A program made the translations under genes and the position numbers. From contig NZ_BMOM01000030.1 of the NCBI RefSeq assembly GCF_014647075.1, positions 1 to 33,000 on the forward strand: a stretch of 33,000 nt of DNA, in the 5' to 3' direction. Positions 1 through 10,690 of this stretch are shown here, piece by piece. The number at the start of each line of letters is the position of its first letter. The stretch's first letter is position 1. A model generated the notes under the pieces. It saw nothing but the letters and a program-made list of their open reading frames with translations, had not been told where the DNA came from and made no database searches. The stretch is from Deinococcus aerophilus (lineage in GTDB: Bacteria; Deinococcota; Deinococci; Deinococcales; Deinococcaceae).

Positions 1-85
1 CGCCCCTCCTCAAACCACCCTTGAGGTCGGCTGGCAACTCGTTTTCCGTCCAATCTCATAAAATCTGTCAGGCCGCCAGGGGGCG

Positions 86-1254
86 TCACACAGATTTGAC
101 CACCAGCGGTCCGCGTGGTCCCAGCGTGATGCCGGGAACCGGCGTGTCGTCGCCGCGCACGGCCCGCAGGGAGGGCAGCGCCGAGAGCACGTCCAGAATC
201 AGCATCTGCGCCAGATGCATGCCCAGGCACAGGCGTTCGCCGCCGCCGAAGGGCAGGTAGGCCCACGCGGGGGGTTTGTGTTCCCAGCGTTCAGGTCGGA
301 AAGCGGTGGGACCCTCCCACAGCTCCGGGTCGCGGGCAGACAGGTAGGGGGCGTACAGCGCCAGGGCCCCGCGCGGCAGGCGCACGCCGTTCCACTCCAG
401 ATCGCGGCTCAGGCGGCGGCTGCCCATCCAGCCGGGGGGGTGCAGGCGCAGGGTTTCTTTCAGCACGGCCGCGTGGTGCTCCGGCGCGTGCCACTGGGGG
501 TGGCGGGCCAGATGCCACAGCGCGTAGGCCAGGGCGTGCGTGGTCGTGTCGTGCGCGGCGGCCAGACTGACCCGCGTTTCCTCCAGCCCGCCGGGCAGCG
601 GTGCGAGAACGGCGAGCAGGTCGTCTCCGCCCCCGGTGAGCCGCCGGGTGGCGAGCCGGCGCAGTTCGGCGTCTACCTGCAGGAACAGCAGCGGGCGGGG
701 CAGCGCCGGCACCGGAAACGGCCGGCGCAGCGGGGCCAGAAAGGCGTGCAGCAGCCGGGGGTTGAATTCGCCGCCAAAGTACGCCGCGTTCAATAGCCGC
801 AGCACCGCGCCGTCGGCCCAGGACAGGGCGTCGAACTCGCCGTCCGGCGCGGCGGGCAGGGCCGCGTGCGTGCGCCCGCGCAGGGCCTCCAGATGTGCCC
901 GGCCAAATCCCGGATTGATGGTCTGCCGCCGCCTCCGGTGCGCCGGTCCGTCGGTGAGAATCACGCCTCCCGCGAGATACGGCACCACCGCCGAGAAGCC
1001 GCCCGCGCTGCGGAAGGTGTTCAGATCGCCCAGCAGCCGCCGGTTCCACGCCGGACTGAAGCCGACCACCGCCGGCAGGCCCAGCCGCAGCCGGAACACG
1101 TCGCTGCCTGCCGCCCGCGCCCGCCGCGCGCCGTTCTCGATCAGGGGCAGTGGGGCCAGGGCCCAGTCCTGCAGGTGGCCGTTGCCGGGGCGGGTGGGGG
1201 GTTCGGGCAAGGCAGACAGGGAGGCCGGGCGCGGGTTGGGGCGCGTGCCCCGGC

Positions 1255-1258
<4 letters not shown>
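86..1258 (-). CDS. Cytochrome P450, probable carotenoid 2-beta-hydroxylase (CYP287A type)
   Basis: A 390-residue P450. I-helix motif AHDTT is at about 235-239, ExxR (ETLR) at 268-271 and the heme loop FGGGERLCLG at 337-346, with the ligand cysteine at 344. No membrane anchor is seen, so it is a soluble bacterial-type enzyme. The GTG start at 1258 was chosen because it overlaps the stop of the upstream desaturase gene by 4 nt (GTGA); a longer open frame continues upstream but lies inside that gene and does not look like P450. Known: the D. radiodurans P450 CYP287A1 hydroxylates C2 of the beta-ring in deinoxanthin synthesis. Inference: the translational overlap with a CrtD-like enzyme and nearby crtO and cruF suggest the same role here. 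Redox partners are not encoded nearby. The P450 assignment is very secure; the substrate is inferred from context. Confidence 0.93.
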
Positions 1259-2687
<1,429 letters not shown>

Positions 2688-2691
<4 letters not shown>

Positions 2692-2711
2692 CCGCCCTGC
2701 CTGCCTGTCAT
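2688..2711 (-). CDS. Putative leaderless micro-ORF (7 codons) coupled to the desaturase gene
   Basis: ATG at 2711-2709 opens MTGRQGG and stops with TGA at 2690-2688. The stop overlaps the TTG start of the desaturase gene by 4 nt (TTGA). A -10 box TATCTT lies 7 nt upstream of the ATG, the spacing of leaderless promoters. Role inferred: ribosomes starting on the leaderless micro-ORF would terminate on the desaturase start and re-initiate. Caveat: a longer minus-strand frame from about 3017 runs through the same codons, so the ATG is not the only possible start. Confidence 0.4.
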
Positions 2712-2866
2712 GGTCCCAAAGATAGTGCGGGCGGGTGGTGAGGGATGCCCCGCCAGGGGCATCTGGGGGTGCTGACGCTGTGGGCCAGCAGTTCCTCCCG
2801 GCTCAGCCGTGGCCCCCGCAGCACGCTCAGGCTGCCGCCGAAGTTCGCCGGCGAATTCCACCGCAT
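2708..2866 (-). CDS. Doubtful small ORF or gene remnant, 52 aa
   Basis: This is the main content of the 363-bp stretch between the desaturase and the MFS gene. The frame starts MRWNSPANFGGSLSVLRG, and its first 33 or so codons end almost only in G or C, as real genes here do; the tail loses this bias. It contains LSREELLAH. On the opposite strand at about 2947-2970 a similar piece reads LSREELMV, so the gap holds two imperfect inverted copies of a short coding-like segment. It ends with TGA overlapping the ATG of the micro-ORF at 2711. No family recognised, and a decayed gene fragment is as likely as a real gene. Confidence 0.2.
   Translation of the reverse strand: MRWNSPANFGGSLSVLRGPRLSREELLAHSVSTPRCPWRGIPHHPPALSLGP
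2719..2724 (-). promoter_or_regulatory. -10 box TATCTT for the desaturase-P450 operon
   Basis: TATCTT on the minus strand is followed by a 7-nt spacer and an ATG, matching the leaderless promoter layout seen at other genes here. No clear -35 was found. Confidence 0.4.
2744..2763. terminator. Perfect 8-bp hairpin with 4-nt loop
   Basis: GATGCCCC and GGGGCATC flank the loop GCCA. There is no T-run on either side, so it is a weak terminator candidate or a structured element in the desaturase-MFS gap. Confidence 0.3.
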
Positions 2867-3042
2867 CCGCCGTTGCGGTGAGCAGCAGAAACACCAGACT
2901 GTGCCTGAGCCGAGCGTGCGTCATGCTCCAGCCTCGCACGTGCCCCTGAGCCGCGAGGAGCTGATGGTGCCTCAGGAAAGGATGAAGGGGGGCGATCTGT
3001 TCACGCTGCGGGAACACCCAGACACGCCGCGAAACCGGGGAC

Positions 3043-3048
3043 TACACT
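3043..3048 (+). promoter_or_regulatory. -10 box TACACT, leaderless promoter of the MFS gene
   Basis: TACACT is followed by a 6-nt spacer and the GTG start at 3055. This leaves no room for a ribosome binding site, so the mRNA is predicted to be leaderless. Confidence 0.6.
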
Positions 3049-3054
3049 CCGCGC

Positions 3055-4359
3055 GTGTCCGATGCCGCTCCTGCCGACTCCAGCCGCGCCGTCCTGCAGT
3101 TGCCCGAGTTCCGCGCCATGCTGCTGGCGACCGTGTGCAGCACCCTGGCGGGACGGGCGGTGGCGCTGACGGTGGCGTACCAGCTGTACCAGCTGACCAA
3201 AAATCCGCTGACGCTGGGCATTCTGGGGCTGGTGGAGGCCATTCCGGCGCTGAGCCTGGCGCTGCTGGGCGGAGTGGTGGCCGACCGCAACGACCGCCGC
3301 CGCATCCTGCTGATCACGACCGCGCTGGAAACGCTGTGCGCGCTGCTGTTCTTCGTGTACGCGCCGCACGCTCCGGAGCTGGGATACCTGCCCATTCTGG
3401 GACTGATCTTTGTGCTGGGGACCGCGCGCGGTTTCTCGGACCCGGCGCTGCCCGCCTTCGAGGCGCAGGTGGTGCCGCGCGCCCTGCTGCTGCGGGCCTC
3501 GGCGTGGCAGTCGAGCGCGTGGCAGGCGGCGGCGATCATTGGACCAGCGCTGGGCGGGGGCCTGTACGCGGCGGTGGGGGCAGGGGGCGCGTACCTGTTC
3601 GCGGCCGTGCTGTACGCGCTGGCGCTGGTCGCCCTGGCCTATGTAAAGGCCAAGCCGCGCCCCTCGTTTACCCCCGGCGAGCCGGTCTGGCAGAGCGTCA
3701 AGGAGGGCTTGGCCTTCGTGGTGCAGCGGCAGGTGCTGGTGGGCAGCATGGCGCTGGACCTGTTCAGCGTGCTGTTCGGCGGAGCAGTGGCGCTGCTGCC
3801 GGTGTTCTCCTCGGACATCCTGCAGGTGGGGCCGCAGGGACTGGGCGTGCTGGTGGCCGCCCCCAGCATCGGCGCGCTGGGCGTGATGCTGTACGCCACC
3901 CGCCGCCCGCCCGGACGCGGCGCGGGGCGCACGCTGCTGCTCGCCGTGGCGGGCTTCGGCGTGTGCATGCTCGTGTTCGGGCTGTCGCGCAACTTTTACC
4001 TCAGTGTGGGCGCGCTGGTCTTCGCCGGCCTGTTCGACGGCATCAGCATGGTGATCCGCAAGGCCACGCTGCGCCTGAAGGCCCCTGACCACATGCGCGG
4101 GCGGGTGGGCGCGGTGAGCAGCATGTTCATCGGCGCGAGCAACGAGCTGGGCGCCTTCGAGAGCGGCGTGACCGCCGCGTGGCTGGGCACCGCCCGCAGC
4201 GTGTGGGCCGGGGGAATCGTGACCCTGCTGGTGGTCGCTATGACCGCGTACCTCGCCCCCGAACTGCGTGCCATGGACCTGACCGACATCGCCGAGGACC
4301 GCTCCCCCGAGGAGGCGGGCAAGGCCGCCATGGAACTGGAGCAGGGCTGGGAGGGCTGA
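3055..4359 (+). CDS. MFS transporter, probable exporter (EntS-like)
   Basis: A 434-residue integral membrane protein with about 11-12 hydrophobic segments. The MFS signature between helices 2 and 3 reads [17 protein letters not shown] (about 65-81). The hydrophilic C-terminal tail ([15 protein letters not shown]) is cytoplasmic in this family. Its type resembles the EntS/multidrug branch of the major facilitator superfamily; the substrate cannot be read from the sequence. It lies on the opposite strand between the two halves of the carotenoid region, so a role in pigment or lipid traffic is only a guess. The GTG start is fixed by the leaderless -10 box 6 nt upstream. Only 14 bp separate its end from the convergent glycosyltransferase gene. 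Confidence 0.9.
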   Translation: MSDAAPADSSRAVLQLPEFRAMLLATVCSTLAGRAVALTVAYQLYQLTKNPLTLGILGLVEAIPALSLALLGGVVADRNDRRRILLITTALETLCALLFFVYAPHAPELGYLPILGLIFVLGTARGFSDPALPAFEAQVVPRALLLRASAWQSSAWQAAAIIGPALGGGLYAAVGAGGAYLFAAVLYALALVALAYVKAKPRPSFTPGEPVWQSVKEGLAFVVQRQVLVGSMALDLFSVLFGGAVALLPVFSSDILQVGPQGLGVLVAAPSIGALGVMLYATRRPPGRGAGRTLLLAVAGFGVCMLVFGLSRNFYLSVGALVFAGLFDGISMVIRKATLRLKAPDHMRGRVGAVSSMFIGASNELGAFESGVTAAWLGTARSVWAGGIVTLLVVAMTAYLAPELRAMDLTDIAEDRSPEEAGKAAMELEQGWEG

Positions 4360-4373
4360 GGTCCCCCCGGCCC

Positions 4374-5453
4374 TCACTGGCGGTATTCCCGGCCCTTCCA
4401 CTTCACCCGTCGCCGCAGCGCCCGCAGGTACACCGGCAGCGCCAGCAACGGCGTGAGCGGTCCCAGCAGCCCCTCGGCCAGATCAGCGGGGCGGCGGCGG
4501 CCGGCAAGCAGGTTGACGGCCGCGCGCTCTACGACCCCCGCCACGCGCAGCGCCCGCGCCCCCGGCAGCGGCAGCAGCCACGGCGCGGTGTAGACCGCGA
4601 GGTGGGCGGCGGCGCTCAGCAGCAGCAGGGGCCGCGAGTGCAGGTGAATGGGCAGCACGTTCTTTGCGAACCCCTGCACCGAGTCCGGGTACGAGCGGTA
4701 CATCCGCACACTGATGGCCTCCCGCCCCAGCGCCGCCGCCACCCGGCCTCCCCGCGCCTTGAGTCGGCGGGCGAACTGGGTGTCCTCCAGCACCTCCTGC
4801 CCCACCAGCGCGTAGCCCCCGGCCGCCTCCAGCGCTTCCCGGCGAAAGGCCATCACCTGCCCGTTGGCCACGCTGGCGGCGGGGTGTGGCAGCGTGATCA
4901 CCGGATACGGAAAGTACGACAGCACGGCGGCGTCTACCAGCGGGGTCAGCAGCCGTTCGCCGGGCGCGCGGTTGGTCTGACGCGGCTGCACGCTGAGCAG
5001 GTCGGCCCCGCTGCGCTCCAGTTCGTGCAAGACCGCTCCAAGTGCCCCCGCGTGCCACGAGACGTCTGCGTCGGTGAAGATCAGCACGTCACCCGAGGCC
5101 GCCTTCAGCAGTTGCTGACACGCCCACGGTTTGCCGGTCCAGCCGGGCGGCAGCGCCTCGCCGCGCACCACCCGCGCCCCCAAACGGCACGCGGTCCGGG
5201 CGGTGTCGTCCCGGCTGTGGTCGTCGAGCACGATCACCTCGCAGGCGCCCTGGGCCAGTACGCCGGGCAGGGTGTGCGGCAGGTTGTGGGCCTCGTCGCG
5301 GGCCGGAATCAGCACCGAAACCCGTGGCCGGTCGGCCGGCAGGGGCCGGGGCTGCAGGCGCGGAAAATGCACCGCGTTGATGAGCAGCACCGCCGCCTTG
5401 CTGGCCAGCCAGCCGAAGGCCAGCGTGTGGTACAGCCGTGCTGGGGGCTTCAC
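4374..5453 (-). CDS. GT2-family glycosyltransferase of the carotenoid cluster (CruC/CrtQ-like)
   Basis: A 359-residue family 2 glycosyltransferase. The nucleotide-sugar domain reads [13 protein letters not shown] near residue 45, [13 protein letters not shown] near 75, the metal-binding [10 protein letters not shown] near 125 and the acceptor-site acidic motif [11 protein letters not shown] near 220. One N-terminal hydrophobic segment and two or three C-terminal ones anchor it in the membrane. The GTG start at 5453 overlaps the stop of the acyltransferase gene by 4 nt (GTGA), which indicates coupling. Known: cruF-linked pairs of GT2 and acyltransferase glycosylate and acylate the 1'-hydroxyl of acyclic carotenoids in some Bacillus, and CrtQ/CrtO do a related job for staphyloxanthin. 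Inference: it transfers a sugar to a hydroxy-carotenoid, although D. radiodurans deinoxanthin itself is usually reported without sugar. Confidence 0.87.
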   Translation of the reverse strand: MKPPARLYHTLAFGWLASKAAVLLINAVHFPRLQPRPLPADRPRVSVLIPARDEAHNLPHTLPGVLAQGACEVIVLDDHSRDDTARTACRLGARVVRGEALPPGWTGKPWACQQLLKAASGDVLIFTDADVSWHAGALGAVLHELERSGADLLSVQPRQTNRAPGERLLTPLVDAAVLSYFPYPVITLPHPAASVANGQVMAFRREALEAAGGYALVGQEVLEDTQFARRLKARGGRVAAALGREAISVRMYRSYPDSVQGFAKNVLPIHLHSRPLLLLSAAAHLAVYTAPWLLPLPGARALRVAGVVERAAVNLLAGRRRPADLAEGLLGPLTPLLALPVYLRALRRRVKWKGREYRQ

Positions 5454-6106
5454 CGGTCTCCCGTGATCCAGGTGAGCAGGCGGGCAGGCCAGTTCACCGC
5501 ATCGGTGCCCGTGGCCCGCCCCCGCGCCACGCACAGGTAGCCGGCCAGGGGCTGCTCGGGGTCGCTGGCGCGCAGATCATCGTCCAGCAGCGACAATTCG
5601 TGGACCAGCGCCGTTTTCAGGTCGGTGGTCGGCGTCCCGAAGCGCAGGTACGCCTCGGGCCACTGTCCGCCGCGCATCACCACGCGCAGGGCCACCGGAA
5701 TCAGGGGGACGCTCGCCGTCCGCGCGGTCCAGGCCGCGCCGGGGTGCAGCGTGCCCACGGTACCGGCCGGCTGCACGGCTCCCTCGGGGAAGACGGTCAC
5801 CCACGCGCCGTCCCGCGCGCTCCGCACAGCCTCCCGCACCCGCCCGGCGTCCAGCGCTCCCATGCGCCGCAGAAAGGGAAAGCGCGTGAGCTGCCGCGCC
5901 GTCATCAGCACCCGGAAGTCCGCACCCGCCCACCACGCGACCTCGCGCAGGGCGTAGCCGTCCCACCACGAATGGTGGTTGGGCGCGAGCACGGCTCCGC
6001 CGGGAGGCACCGGCCCGCGTATCCATACGCCGCCCAGCCCGGTATGCACGCTGCGGCGAATGCTGTGCTTGAGGAGGGGGGTGGCCCAGCGGGCACGCTC
6101 AGGCAT
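5450..6106 (-). CDS. PlsC-like 1-acyltransferase of the carotenoid cluster
   Basis: A 218-residue lysophospholipid acyltransferase-type protein. The catalytic HX4D motif is NHHSWWDG near residue 42 and the glycerophosphate-binding-type motif is [10 protein letters not shown] near 110. Start at 6106 was chosen because ATG there overlaps the end of cruF by 8 nt (ATGCCTGA); the frame stays open further upstream inside cruF but that part is not protein-like. It sits between cruF and a GT2 gene with overlaps on both sides, so all three are probably translated together. Known: PlsC-like enzymes acylate glycerolipids, and related proteins (CruD, staphylococcal CrtO) acylate sugar residues of carotenoids. 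Inference: the acceptor is a glycosyl carotenoid. An ordinary phospholipid role is the alternative. Confidence 0.87.
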   Translation of the reverse strand: MPERARWATPLLKHSIRRSVHTGLGGVWIRGPVPPGGAVLAPNHHSWWDGYALREVAWWAGADFRVLMTARQLTRFPFLRRMGALDAGRVREAVRSARDGAWVTVFPEGAVQPAGTVGTLHPGAAWTARTASVPLIPVALRVVMRGGQWPEAYLRFGTPTTDLKTALVHELSLLDDDLRASDPEQPLAGYLCVARGRATGTDAVNWPARLLTWITGDR

Positions 6107-7034
6107 GTCTGCCCCGGACCACCCGCGCCAGGCCCAGACCCAGCAGCATGGCCAGCAGCGTGACGGCGGCCTCCAGGTAGTGGCCCACCAGCAGCAGCCC
6201 GCCGGGAAGAAAGAAGGCCTCGATGGAGTAGGCGAGGGCAAAATTGATCCGGGGACCGTCCTGCCGTGCCCGCAGGACGCCCGGGCCCAGGCGCGTGATG
6301 ATCCAGGCAATTCCGCTGCCCACCGCCCACCAGCCCAGGAAGTTCTGAAGCGGCGCACCGGCCCACAACGGATGGGGATCGTTCCACAGCCAGTACCGCT
6401 GCGCGGTCATCAGCGGTTCCAGCCCCACGTCCCACAGCGCGAGCAGCAGCCCGGCCAGCCACGCCCGCCCACCCGCGAGCAGCAGGCCCGAGAGGGTCAG
6501 CGCGAACCAGCCCAGCGGGACCATCAGCGGCACGCCCAGAATGCGGGGGTCGGGGGCGGTGGCGTAGGAATACACTCCGAACGGAAAGCCCGTGCGGCTG
6601 CCCAGCACCTCGGCCGCCAGTCCCAGTCCACAGGCCAGCGCCGCCAGCATCACCGACCGCCGCCAGCCCACCCGCTCGGCGGCGTACAGCAGTGCGCCCA
6701 CAAACAGCGCCGCGGTACTCGCCAGCCCCAGCACCCCGAAGCCCCCCGGCCACAGCGGCACGGGAATATGCAGCGCGGCGTACAGCGCCACCATCCACAT
6801 CCACGGACGGGTCTGGGCAAGCAACGCCCGCCAGCGCGCCCGCACCGTCGCCTGAAACCTGCCGCCCAGCGCGTCCCCCGCCAGCGCCAGCACCCCCGAG
6901 AGCGGCAGGCCGAGGGCAATCAGGGCCCAGCCTGCCGCCTGACCGGCGAGCACCAGCAGAGCGCCCAGAAAAGCCACGCCCAGGGCGGCAAAGGCGAGCC
7001 CGGAGCGCAGCAGGGTGGGGGAGGGGCGGGTCAA
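6099..7034 (-). CDS. cruF: Carotenoid C-1',2'-hydratase
   Basis: A 311-residue integral membrane protein with about eight hydrophobic segments, of the CruF/DUF422 family. Recognisable stretches include [15 protein letters not shown] (about 165-180), [12 protein letters not shown] (about 200) and [13 protein letters not shown] (about 220), the polar conserved regions between helices. Known: CruF adds water across the terminal 1,2 double bond of gamma-carotene or lycopene ends, giving the 1'-hydroxyl of deinoxanthin. It follows crtO by 115 bp on the same strand and overlaps the acyltransferase by 8 nt. The start is a TTG at 7034 placed before the first membrane helix; no strong ribosome binding site is visible, so the exact N-terminus is uncertain. 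Confidence 0.9.
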   Translation of the reverse strand: MTRPSPTLLRSGLAFAALGVAFLGALLVLAGQAAGWALIALGLPLSGVLALAGDALGGRFQATVRARWRALLAQTRPWMWMVALYAALHIPVPLWPGGFGVLGLASTAALFVGALLYAAERVGWRRSVMLAALACGLGLAAEVLGSRTGFPFGVYSYATAPDPRILGVPLMVPLGWFALTLSGLLLAGGRAWLAGLLLALWDVGLEPLMTAQRYWLWNDPHPLWAGAPLQNFLGWWAVGSGIAWIITRLGPGVLRARQDGPRINFALAYSIEAFFLPGGLLLVGHYLEAAVTLLAMLLGLGLARVVRGRHA

Positions 7035-7149
7035 GGTCAGGTCCCGGCGTGCGGGGAGGGAAAGGTCCGCTCACGTACCGCCGCGAAACAATGCGGGGGT
7101 GGGTTCGCTCCGGTCTGTGGTCGCGCAGCCACGCCCGCCCCCATGCGCC

Positions 7150-8685
7150 TCACTTCCAGCCCCGTCGGGTCAGGTCCTTGACCAGCACCCGCGCGGCGTT
7201 GCGCCCACTGGCACCCATGATGCCGCCGCCGGGGTGGGTGCTGGCGCCGGTCAGGTACATGCCCTTCAGGCCCGGCCACTTGTACTGGCTGGCGCGCATC
7301 CACGGGCGGAAGGAGAACATCTGGTCAAAGCTCATTTCCAGGTGCATCACGTTGCCGCGGTGCAGGCCCAGGTTGGTTTCCAGCCACTGCGGCGTCTGGA
7401 CCAGCTCGCCCACAATGGTGTCGCGGGTGCCGGGGGCGTAGTGCTCGAAGGCGTTCAGGATGTTCTCGCGGGCCTCGGCAGTACGGGTTTCCCAGCTTCC
7501 AGAGGACAGCTCATACGGGTAATACTGCGCCCACAGCCACAGCGCCTCGCCGCCGGGAGGAGCCAGCGAGTCGTCCACAGCACTGAAGCTCATGGCGATC
7601 AGCGGCGGGTCGCTTGTCGGTTCCCCGGCCAGATACTGCCCGTAGCCCTTCATGAGTTGCTGCTCGTTCTTAATCAGCAGGCCCAGGCCGACGCGGCTGC
7701 CGGGTTCGGTGTGGTGGCGGTACTTGACCTGCTCGGACAGGGCGAGGCGCAGCACCATGCCGAAGCCGTTGCCCACCCGCACACTTCTGGCCGAGGCGGG
7801 CACGTATTCGTCCGGCAGCGCCCCGGCGGTGGTGAGCACATGCGCTCCCGACACCACGGCGCGGGCGGTGTACGTCTCGCCGTTCTCCAGCCGGATGCCC
7901 TGCGCCTTGCCGTCCCTGACGATGATGTCCTTGACGGGTGCATTGACGAAGACCTCGCCGCCGTCGGCCTCAATCGCCCGCTTGAGGGCCTGGGTCAGCC
8001 CGCCGCTGCCGCCCTTGGGCCGGGCCACGCCGCCCTCGTGGTACAGCGGATGCCACAGCAAAAACGGCGCGCTGAGGGGATCGGTTGGCGGCGGCCCGCT
8101 CTGGGCCGCCATCCACGTCAACGGCGCACGCACCCGCTCGTCGGTGAAGTATTCCCTCGCCACCTCGCCGTAGGGCTTGAGGATGCGCGGCAGTTGCTCC
8201 ATCCAGTCGCGGCCCTTGCCGGAGCTGACCACCATCTTGCCCATGTCCAGCGGGCCGGGCGCGGAGTTGAACAGGTCGGCCACGCTGCGGGCAAACGGCG
8301 TCCAGTCGTTCAGAAAGCGGGTGTACGCCTCACCCTGGCCCGGGAACAGGGCTTCGAGCTCCCGCGCCGTGCGCCCCGCATCCCGGTGGATGAACCACGG
8401 GGTCTCGCCGTCGTAGGCGTGGAACATCGGATCGACTTCCAGGTAATGCAGGCCGTGGCGGGTCAGCTCCAGCTCGCGGACCACCGGGGTCATGCGGATC
8501 AGGATGTGGGCGCTGCCGCCGTAGTCGAAGCGGTAGCCGGGAACCAGTTCCTCGGTGCTGACCGCCCCGCCCACGATGTGCCGGCGCTCGAACACGCCCA
8601 CCTTCAGGCCCGCCTTGGCTGCGTAGGCCGCCGTCACCAGCGCGTTGTGGCCCGCCCCCATCACGATCACGTCAAAATCCGGCAT
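7150..8685 (-). CDS. crtO: Carotene 4-ketolase CrtO (FAD-dependent)
   Basis: A 511-residue FAD enzyme related to phytoene desaturases. The Rossmann motif [19 protein letters not shown] begins at residue 4 and is followed by [18 protein letters not shown]. The C-terminal signature is [21 protein letters not shown]. It closely resembles CrtO of D. radiodurans as I remember it. Known reaction: conversion of a beta-ring C4 methylene to a keto group in deinoxanthin synthesis. The start at 8685 gives the usual family length. An in-frame ATG at 8703 has a possible promoter at leaderless distance (TATCGC 7 nt upstream) and would add six residues. It heads the minus-strand block crtO-cruF-acyltransferase-glycosyltransferase and is divergent from the small membrane protein gene at 8814. 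Confidence 0.94.
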   Translation of the reverse strand: MPDFDVIVMGAGHNALVTAAYAAKAGLKVGVFERRHIVGGAVSTEELVPGYRFDYGGSAHILIRMTPVVRELELTRHGLHYLEVDPMFHAYDGETPWFIHRDAGRTARELEALFPGQGEAYTRFLNDWTPFARSVADLFNSAPGPLDMGKMVVSSGKGRDWMEQLPRILKPYGEVAREYFTDERVRAPLTWMAAQSGPPPTDPLSAPFLLWHPLYHEGGVARPKGGSGGLTQALKRAIEADGGEVFVNAPVKDIIVRDGKAQGIRLENGETYTARAVVSGAHVLTTAGALPDEYVPASARSVRVGNGFGMVLRLALSEQVKYRHHTEPGSRVGLGLLIKNEQQLMKGYGQYLAGEPTSDPPLIAMSFSAVDDSLAPPGGEALWLWAQYYPYELSSGSWETRTAEARENILNAFEHYAPGTRDTIVGELVQTPQWLETNLGLHRGNVMHLEMSFDQMFSFRPWMRASQYKWPGLKGMYLTGASTHPGGGIMGASGRNAARVLVKDLTRRGWK

Positions 8686-8710
8686 GTGGATCAAGTCTGG
8701 CATGCGCCAG

Positions 8711-8738
8711 GCGATACGGAGGGTTGGGAATCCGCCAA
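8711..8738 (-). promoter_or_regulatory. Putative crtO promoter
   Basis: On the minus strand, TTGGCG (8738-8733), a 16-nt spacer and TATCGC (8716-8711) lie 7 nt before the ATG at 8703. The -10 lacks the final T of TANNNT, so the call is moderate. Confidence 0.35.
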
Positions 8739-8801
8739 TGGGCAGATACGCGGAATTCGCCTGCGCCACCCCCTGACAGAGCCGGGTAAGAGCGGCCCTT
8801 C

Positions 8802-8807
8802 TATCCT
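8802..8807 (+). promoter_or_regulatory. -10 box TATCCT, leaderless promoter
   Basis: TATCCT lies 6 nt before the ATG at 8814, the same spacing as at the MFS, mutY and GTPase genes. No ribosome binding site fits between. Confidence 0.55.
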
Positions 8808-8813
8808 CTTACT

Positions 8814-9041
8814 ATGTTTGGCAACCGCCGCGTGCCCCCCCACCTCGTCCTCGCCTTCAGCGTGCTGCTGGGGGCCCTTTGCGGGGCCGGCGCCTTCTTT
8901 GCGTTTCGCTCGGGCAGCTGGGTGTGGGCCGGGCTGGCGGGCGTGCTGGCCGTGTGGTTCGTGGTGGACGCCGTGCGGGCCTACAGCTGGGTCCAGAACA
9001 GCAAACGGCAGACCGCCCCGGCAGCGGGTCAGCGGCGCTGA
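8814..9041 (+). CDS. Small two-helix membrane protein, unknown
   Basis: A 75-residue protein with a short basic N-terminus (MFGNRRVPPH), two hydrophobic segments at about 11-30 and 37-53, and a polar, basic tail (NSKRQTAPAAGQRR). This predicts a membrane hairpin with both ends on the same side. No family recognised. It is divergent from crtO with 128 bp between the start codons and is followed by a hairpin at 9119. The leaderless -10 box and clean G/C third-position bias support it as a real gene. Confidence 0.7.
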   Translation: MFGNRRVPPHLVLAFSVLLGALCGAGAFFAFRSGSWVWAGLAGVLAVWFVVDAVRAYSWVQNSKRQTAPAAGQRR

Positions 9042-9118
9042 ATTCCGGACGGGGGCGGCTCGGAGAGACCGGGGATCACGCCGGGCCGCCCTTCCCCCCT
9101 TGGGGGACCCTCCTGGAA

Positions 9119-9136
9119 AGGCCGCTGTTGCGGCCT
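9119..9136 (+). terminator. 7-bp hairpin after the small membrane protein gene
   Basis: AGGCCGC and GCGGCCT pair around the loop TGTT. There is no good T-run. It overlaps the -35 hexamer of the next promoter, so it could be a terminator or an operator. Confidence 0.35.
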
Positions 9137-9156
9137 GAGGTCTGCTAGTTTACGTT
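9128..9156 (+). promoter_or_regulatory. Sigma-70-type promoter for the 9225 gene
   Basis: TTGCGG at 9128-9133, a 17-nt spacer and TACGTT at 9151-9156. Transcription from here gives a leader of about 65 nt that contains the GGAGG before the GTG at 9225, unlike the leaderless genes around it. An imperfect palindrome centred on AAGCTT (about 9151-9168) covers the -10. Confidence 0.5.
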
Positions 9157-9224
9157 AAGCTTCACTTATTCCGTCCGCGTTGCGCCGCCCGGTGGCGTAA
9201 CGCCCTTTGTTGGAGGTCTGCCGC

Positions 9225-10619
9225 GTGAAATCAATGCGTTACATCATCACCCGTCCCTGCCTGCAAGAGGGCAGCCTGCGTCTCCTCAAATACCTGGAGG
9301 ACACTTTCCCGCAAAGTGGTCCGGCGATCTTCGTGGACGACAAGGGCGCAGAGCACACCGTGCAGGTCGATACCGAGCGCCGGCGGGTGTGGGGACTGGG
9401 CGGGATGTACCACGCGCAGCATCTGGGCGTCAACGACGTGCTGATCATCACCAATCTGGCCCCGGCGCGCTATCAGGTGGAGGCCATCGTCAAGCCGCAC
9501 GCCCCGCCCGCCGCGCCGCGCCGCGAGGAGGCCCGCGCCGCAGAAACGCGGCGGGTGGTGGTCAACTCGACCGCCCACGTGCGCGAGGTCCGCACGCGTG
9601 AGCTGCCCGCCGAGCCGCAGACGGCCCCGGCCGAGCCACAGGGGGCCGAACACCACGTTTCCGAGCAGCCCGTGGCCGAGAACCGTATGCCCGAGAACCG
9701 AGTGGTCGGGCCGCGCCTGAGTGCGCCGGCCGTCACCCCCGCGGCAGGATCGCCCGAAGCGCGGATCACCGAGCACCGGCCCGCCAGCCCGCGCCCTGCC
9801 CCCGCGCAGCCCGCGCCGATGCCGGTCACCGCGTCCGCGCGGACCACGGAAGTTCCCCGTGCGCCCGAGCAGCCGCGGGTGGTTGCCGAAAAAGCCGTTC
9901 CGGTACCCATTCCCCGCCCCGCCGCCATCCCGGAGGGAGCGGCCCAGGAGAACGGGGCACAGGAAGCCAGGGCACAGCTGGCCGAACTCGCCCGCCTGAC
10001 CGGCTACCGTCTGGAACAGCTGGGCGGCGTGGTGCGCCTGAGCGCCGAGCTGGGCGCACACGGGTACTCGGTGCTGGTGGCGCTGGATGACGACGCCCGG
10101 CGCAGCCCGGACTGGAAGGAAACGGCCGACTACCGCGTGCTGCTGACCACCGAGACCGAGCGGCCCCAGGGCGTGTCGCGCCTGACCCGCGAGGCGCTCG
10201 CCGCCCTGATCGAGCATGCCCACCTGGCCCCGCTGTCGGCGGTGGACCTGCGCGGGTACTGGAAAGCGGGCAACGTGGACCTGGATTCCGCCGCGAGCGT
10301 CGCGGAACTGGTGAGCGCACACCTCGCGCAGCGCGGGGCCTTCAGCTTCGTGCTGCTCACGCTGGCGCAGCAGCCGGCCCACACCGTGATCAGCGTGCCG
10401 CGCCTCGCCGAGCGCCTGGGCAGCGGCGTGAACCTCGCCGAGCTGAGCAGCATCCTGGAAACGCTGTCGCGCGCGCCGTTCCTGGCCCTGACGCCGCTGC
10501 CCGGCGGCCAGTACCTGCTGCGCGTGGGTATGGGCGAGCTGCTCGCCGATCTGGCCGAGTATGCCGAGGGAGTGGGCCGCCGCGTCAGGGTCCCCGCCCG
10601 CGACAAAATGCTGGTTTAA
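9225..10619 (+). CDS. Unrecognised multidomain protein, possible DNA-binding regulator
   Basis: A 464-residue protein. The GTG start at 9225 has GGAGG 8 nt upstream; a TTG at 9207 overlaps that site and is rejected. Three parts are visible. Residues 1-90 are compact and beta-rich ([16 protein letters not shown], then [12 protein letters not shown]), a pattern like B3/AbrB-type pseudobarrels. About 90-245 is a low-complexity linker rich in Pro, Ala, Glu and Arg with a run of five-residue units ([20 protein letters not shown]). About 245-464 is a second globular region, with a central [10 protein letters not shown] stretch and a C-terminal segment ([16 protein letters not shown], then [13 protein letters not shown]) that looks like a winged helix. 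No family is recognised with confidence. mutY follows after 71 bp with its own promoter. Confidence 0.75.
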   Translation: MKSMRYIITRPCLQEGSLRLLKYLEDTFPQSGPAIFVDDKGAEHTVQVDTERRRVWGLGGMYHAQHLGVNDVLIITNLAPARYQVEAIVKPHAPPAAPRREEARAAETRRVVVNSTAHVREVRTRELPAEPQTAPAEPQGAEHHVSEQPVAENRMPENRVVGPRLSAPAVTPAAGSPEARITEHRPASPRPAPAQPAPMPVTASARTTEVPRAPEQPRVVAEKAVPVPIPRPAAIPEGAAQENGAQEARAQLAELARLTGYRLEQLGGVVRLSAELGAHGYSVLVALDDDARRSPDWKETADYRVLLTTETERPQGVSRLTREALAALIEHAHLAPLSAVDLRGYWKAGNVDLDSAASVAELVSAHLAQRGAFSFVLLTLAQQPAHTVISVPRLAERLGSGVNLAELSSILETLSRAPFLALTPLPGGQYLLRVGMGELLADLAEYAEGVGRRVRVPARDKMLV

Positions 10620-10678
10620 CAAAGTGCTGGTCTAATCGCTGCCCGCCAGCCCTCACCTTCTGTGTCTCACCGCGCCCC

Positions 10679-10684
10679 TAGACT
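10679..10684 (+). promoter_or_regulatory. -10 box TAGACT, leaderless promoter of mutY
   Basis: TAGACT is followed by a 6-nt spacer and the GTG at 10691, which fixes the mutY start. Confidence 0.6.
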
Positions 10685-10690
10685 GGCGCG

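Noticed and set aside
1..85. Hairpin CCTCAA/TTGAGG at 8-26 as a P450 terminator
   Set aside because: There is no T-run on the minus strand and it is 60 bp from the stop, so the evidence is too weak. Nothing else is seen in the first 85 bases.
9146..9170. Radiation/desiccation response motif (RDRM)
   Set aside because: The palindrome has an AAGCTT core and does not match the RDRM consensus as I remember it (TTATGTCA-type arms).
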